Assembly: GCA_018817995.1 (NCBI GenBank)
Contig: JAHISW010000063.1
Span: forward strand, 1 to 6,781
Direction of reading: 5' to 3'
DNA: 6,781 bases
Source of the DNA: Patescibacteria group bacterium
Lineage (GTDB): Bacteria; Patescibacteriota; Minisyncoccia; JAHISW01; Tagabacteraceae
This document shows positions 5,385 to 6,781 of the stretch, piece after piece. The translations under genes were made by a program, and so were the position numbers. The notes beneath the pieces were generated by a model. The model was not told where the DNA came from. It did no database searches and saw only the letters and a program-made list of their open reading frames with translations. Within the stretch, counting starts at the first letter, position 1. The number at the start of each line of letters is the position of its first letter.

Positions 5385-6752
5385 TTATAACAATGTTTCA
5401 AGGGCTTTTTTAAAAATAGACAACCCCTCTTCTATCTGCTCTTCGTTAATAATAATTGGCGGGCAAAAACGGATGGCGCTTTTTCCACAGGGCGCCAAAA
5501 GAAGACCTAAATCTCTTTCAATAATCTTTGCCTTTTTGATTATATAATTTCTGTCATCAACATTGTAAAACTCAACACCAATCATAAGTCCTTTTCCACG
5601 AACCTCTTTTACAAAATTCGAAAAAGACTCCTTCATTTCATCCAATCTTTTATGAAGATACTCCCCCATTTTCTCGGCATTTGGAAGATTCTGCTCAATA
5701 AGTTTCAGATTTACAATTGCAGCCGCGCAAGCCAAGGGAGTGCAATGGTGACTCCCTGAATGCATGCCAGAAAGCAAATCGGGAAATTTTTCGGAATTGG
5801 CAATCACAGCCCCTATTGGCACCCCCGCCCCAAGAGACTTGGACAAAATAATCATGTCCGGTTCAATCCCAAAATGTTCGCAAGCGAACATTTTTCCGGC
5901 CCTTCCAAGTCCCGCTTGAATTTCGTCCGCGATTATATATATCCCCTTTGAACCCAAGTAGCCAATAAGTGTTCTGATATTTTTTTTGTCCGGAACCCTG
6001 AATCCGCCTTCTCCCTGAATAGGTTCAAACACAAAAGCTATAACCGGAGCATAAATAGAGAGACCGGAAATCAAGTTATCAACTTCCTTCTTAATCTCCT
6101 CTTCTGTCCGGCTGGCATCGGGAAATGTCAAACGCCCAAAAGCGCCACTTGAAGACGCGCCCCACAACTGCACCGATTTGGAATTTGTCAGACAATGAGC
6201 CTCTGCGTGCCTACCGTGAAAAGAACAATGACAGTGAAGAAAAGAAAATCTGAAAATATCATGATGGCTTGGAATAAATATGTTCTCATTATTAAAATAC
6301 TCTAAGCGCCTAGCTACTTCCTCCTCTCCAAGCTTTTTTCTTAGATAAGATATTTTGGCAATTTTAAGAGCCGCATTAACAGCAGTAGCGCCCGAAACCT
6401 CAAACATAATTTTTTTAGGAAAAGGCATAACTCTGTCAGAAATTTCTATCAACTTTTCGGCCAAAGCTGCGCGCGATATTTCCATACCTTCAAACTCAAA
6501 ACAAAAAGGCCAATCGGCGCTAATACCCGAGTGCTCGGTTTCAGCAGTATGTTTGAGCGCCCTCACAACCCTGTCCGGACAATATCCTGTATTCAACAAC
6601 GAAACTTGCGAAGTAAAATCTATATACTTTCTGCCATCTAATCCTAAGAAATAGACACCTTTCCCTTTCTGTATCACAGGCGAATCATCTAACGTCGTGG
6701 TAAAAATAGACTTTTTCTCTCTGTCCACATATTCTCTCGTCGTTGGCAACAT
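5385..6752 (-). CDS. Class-III PLP-dependent aminotransferase, substrate unknown
   Basis: Fold-type I PLP enzymes of this class move an amino group, usually a terminal one (GABA, ornithine, lysine or acetylornithine), to a keto acid. The 455 residues are complete: SGATAVNAALKIA (120-132), FHGR (178-181), EPIQGEGG (243-250), the cofactor Asp D276 in IIADEIQAGLGRAG, the Schiff-base lysine K305 in ILSKSLGAG, PLACAAA (339-345) and R428 in IRFCPP. Two segments diverge: a His/Cys-rich stretch (163-187, including HCHC before FHGR) and HSGSHHCTP (331-339) where relatives have about HGSTFGGNP. The roughly 45-residue stretch between SGATA and FHGR resembles the longer spacing in lysine 6-aminotransferases, but substrate cannot be assigned. 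AAGGAGG (6758-6764) lies five bases before the ATG. Its promoter is outside the window. It converges on tRNA-Leu. Confidence 0.92.
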   Translation of the reverse strand: MLPTTREYVDREKKSIFTTTLDDSPVIQKGKGVYFLGLDGRKYIDFTSQVSLLNTGYCPDRVVRALKHTAETEHSGISADWPFCFEFEGMEISRAALAEKLIEISDRVMPFPKKIMFEVSGATAVNAALKIAKISYLRKKLGEEEVARRLEYFNNENIFIPSHHDIFRFSFLHCHCSFHGRHAEAHCLTNSKSVQLWGASSSGAFGRLTFPDASRTEEEIKKEVDNLISGLSIYAPVIAFVFEPIQGEGGFRVPDKKNIRTLIGYLGSKGIYIIADEIQAGLGRAGKMFACEHFGIEPDMIILSKSLGAGVPIGAVIANSEKFPDLLSGMHSGSHHCTPLACAAAIVNLKLIEQNLPNAEKMGEYLHKRLDEMKESFSNFVKEVRGKGLMIGVEFYNVDDRNYIIKKAKIIERDLGLLLAPCGKSAIRFCPPIIINEEQIEEGLSIFKKALETLL

Positions 6753-6781
6753 ATTTTCCTCCTTGATTATTCTGTTGTAAA

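Noticed and set aside
5168..5401. A 77-residue minus-strand open frame between parB and the aminotransferase.
   Set aside because: It is the antisense of tRNA-Leu and its terminator and overlaps the ends of both neighbouring genes; no ribosome site.

Overview
The window is AT-rich, gene-dense bacterial DNA. Several traits fit a small-genome lineage such as the Candidate Phyla Radiation (Patescibacteria/Parcubacteria): a compact Rel protein, short spacers, a tRNA gene without an encoded CCA, an IS481-type transposase and an apparently leaderless parB. This placement is inference, not proof. The queuosine-salvage gene ends at a TGA exactly where the family normally ends, so TGA appears to be a stop and the recoded-TGA (code 25) CPR lineages are unlikely.

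Layout. Bases 1-928 hold the 3' part of a DDE transposase (+ strand); its frame is still open at the left edge. Bases 929-1070 hold a 7-bp inverted repeat, a perfect 14-bp palindromic hairpin that may be the insertion-sequence end, and a Rho-independent terminator whose T-tract serves the minus strand. Bases 1085-2304 hold two minus-strand genes: a Qng1/DUF2419 queuosine 5'-phosphate N-glycosylase and a small unknown protein of 71 residues just downstream. A 77-bp divergent spacer carries a promoter for that pair. Bases 2382-4118 (+) encode a long RelA/SpoT-type (p)ppGpp enzyme. It converges on, and overlaps by 11 bp, a minus-strand ParB gene (4108-5181). Upstream of parB, reading the other way, lies tRNA-Leu(CAA) (5248-5330). 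A strong bidirectional terminator (5338-5365) separates the tRNA from a minus-strand class-III PLP aminotransferase (5385-6752).

The genes do not form one pathway. They are core functions (stringent response, chromosome partition, tRNA, amino-acid metabolism) plus one salvage module and one mobile element. The most notable points are: the Rel hydrolase motif reading HDxxEA instead of HDxxED together with a missing zinc-finger region; a queuine-salvage gene with a tightly linked unknown small ORF; a parB promoter placed so close to the ATG that the mRNA should be leaderless; and a His/Cys-rich, divergent aminotransferase. I found no CRISPR array, phage gene, toxin-antitoxin pair or clear defence system.
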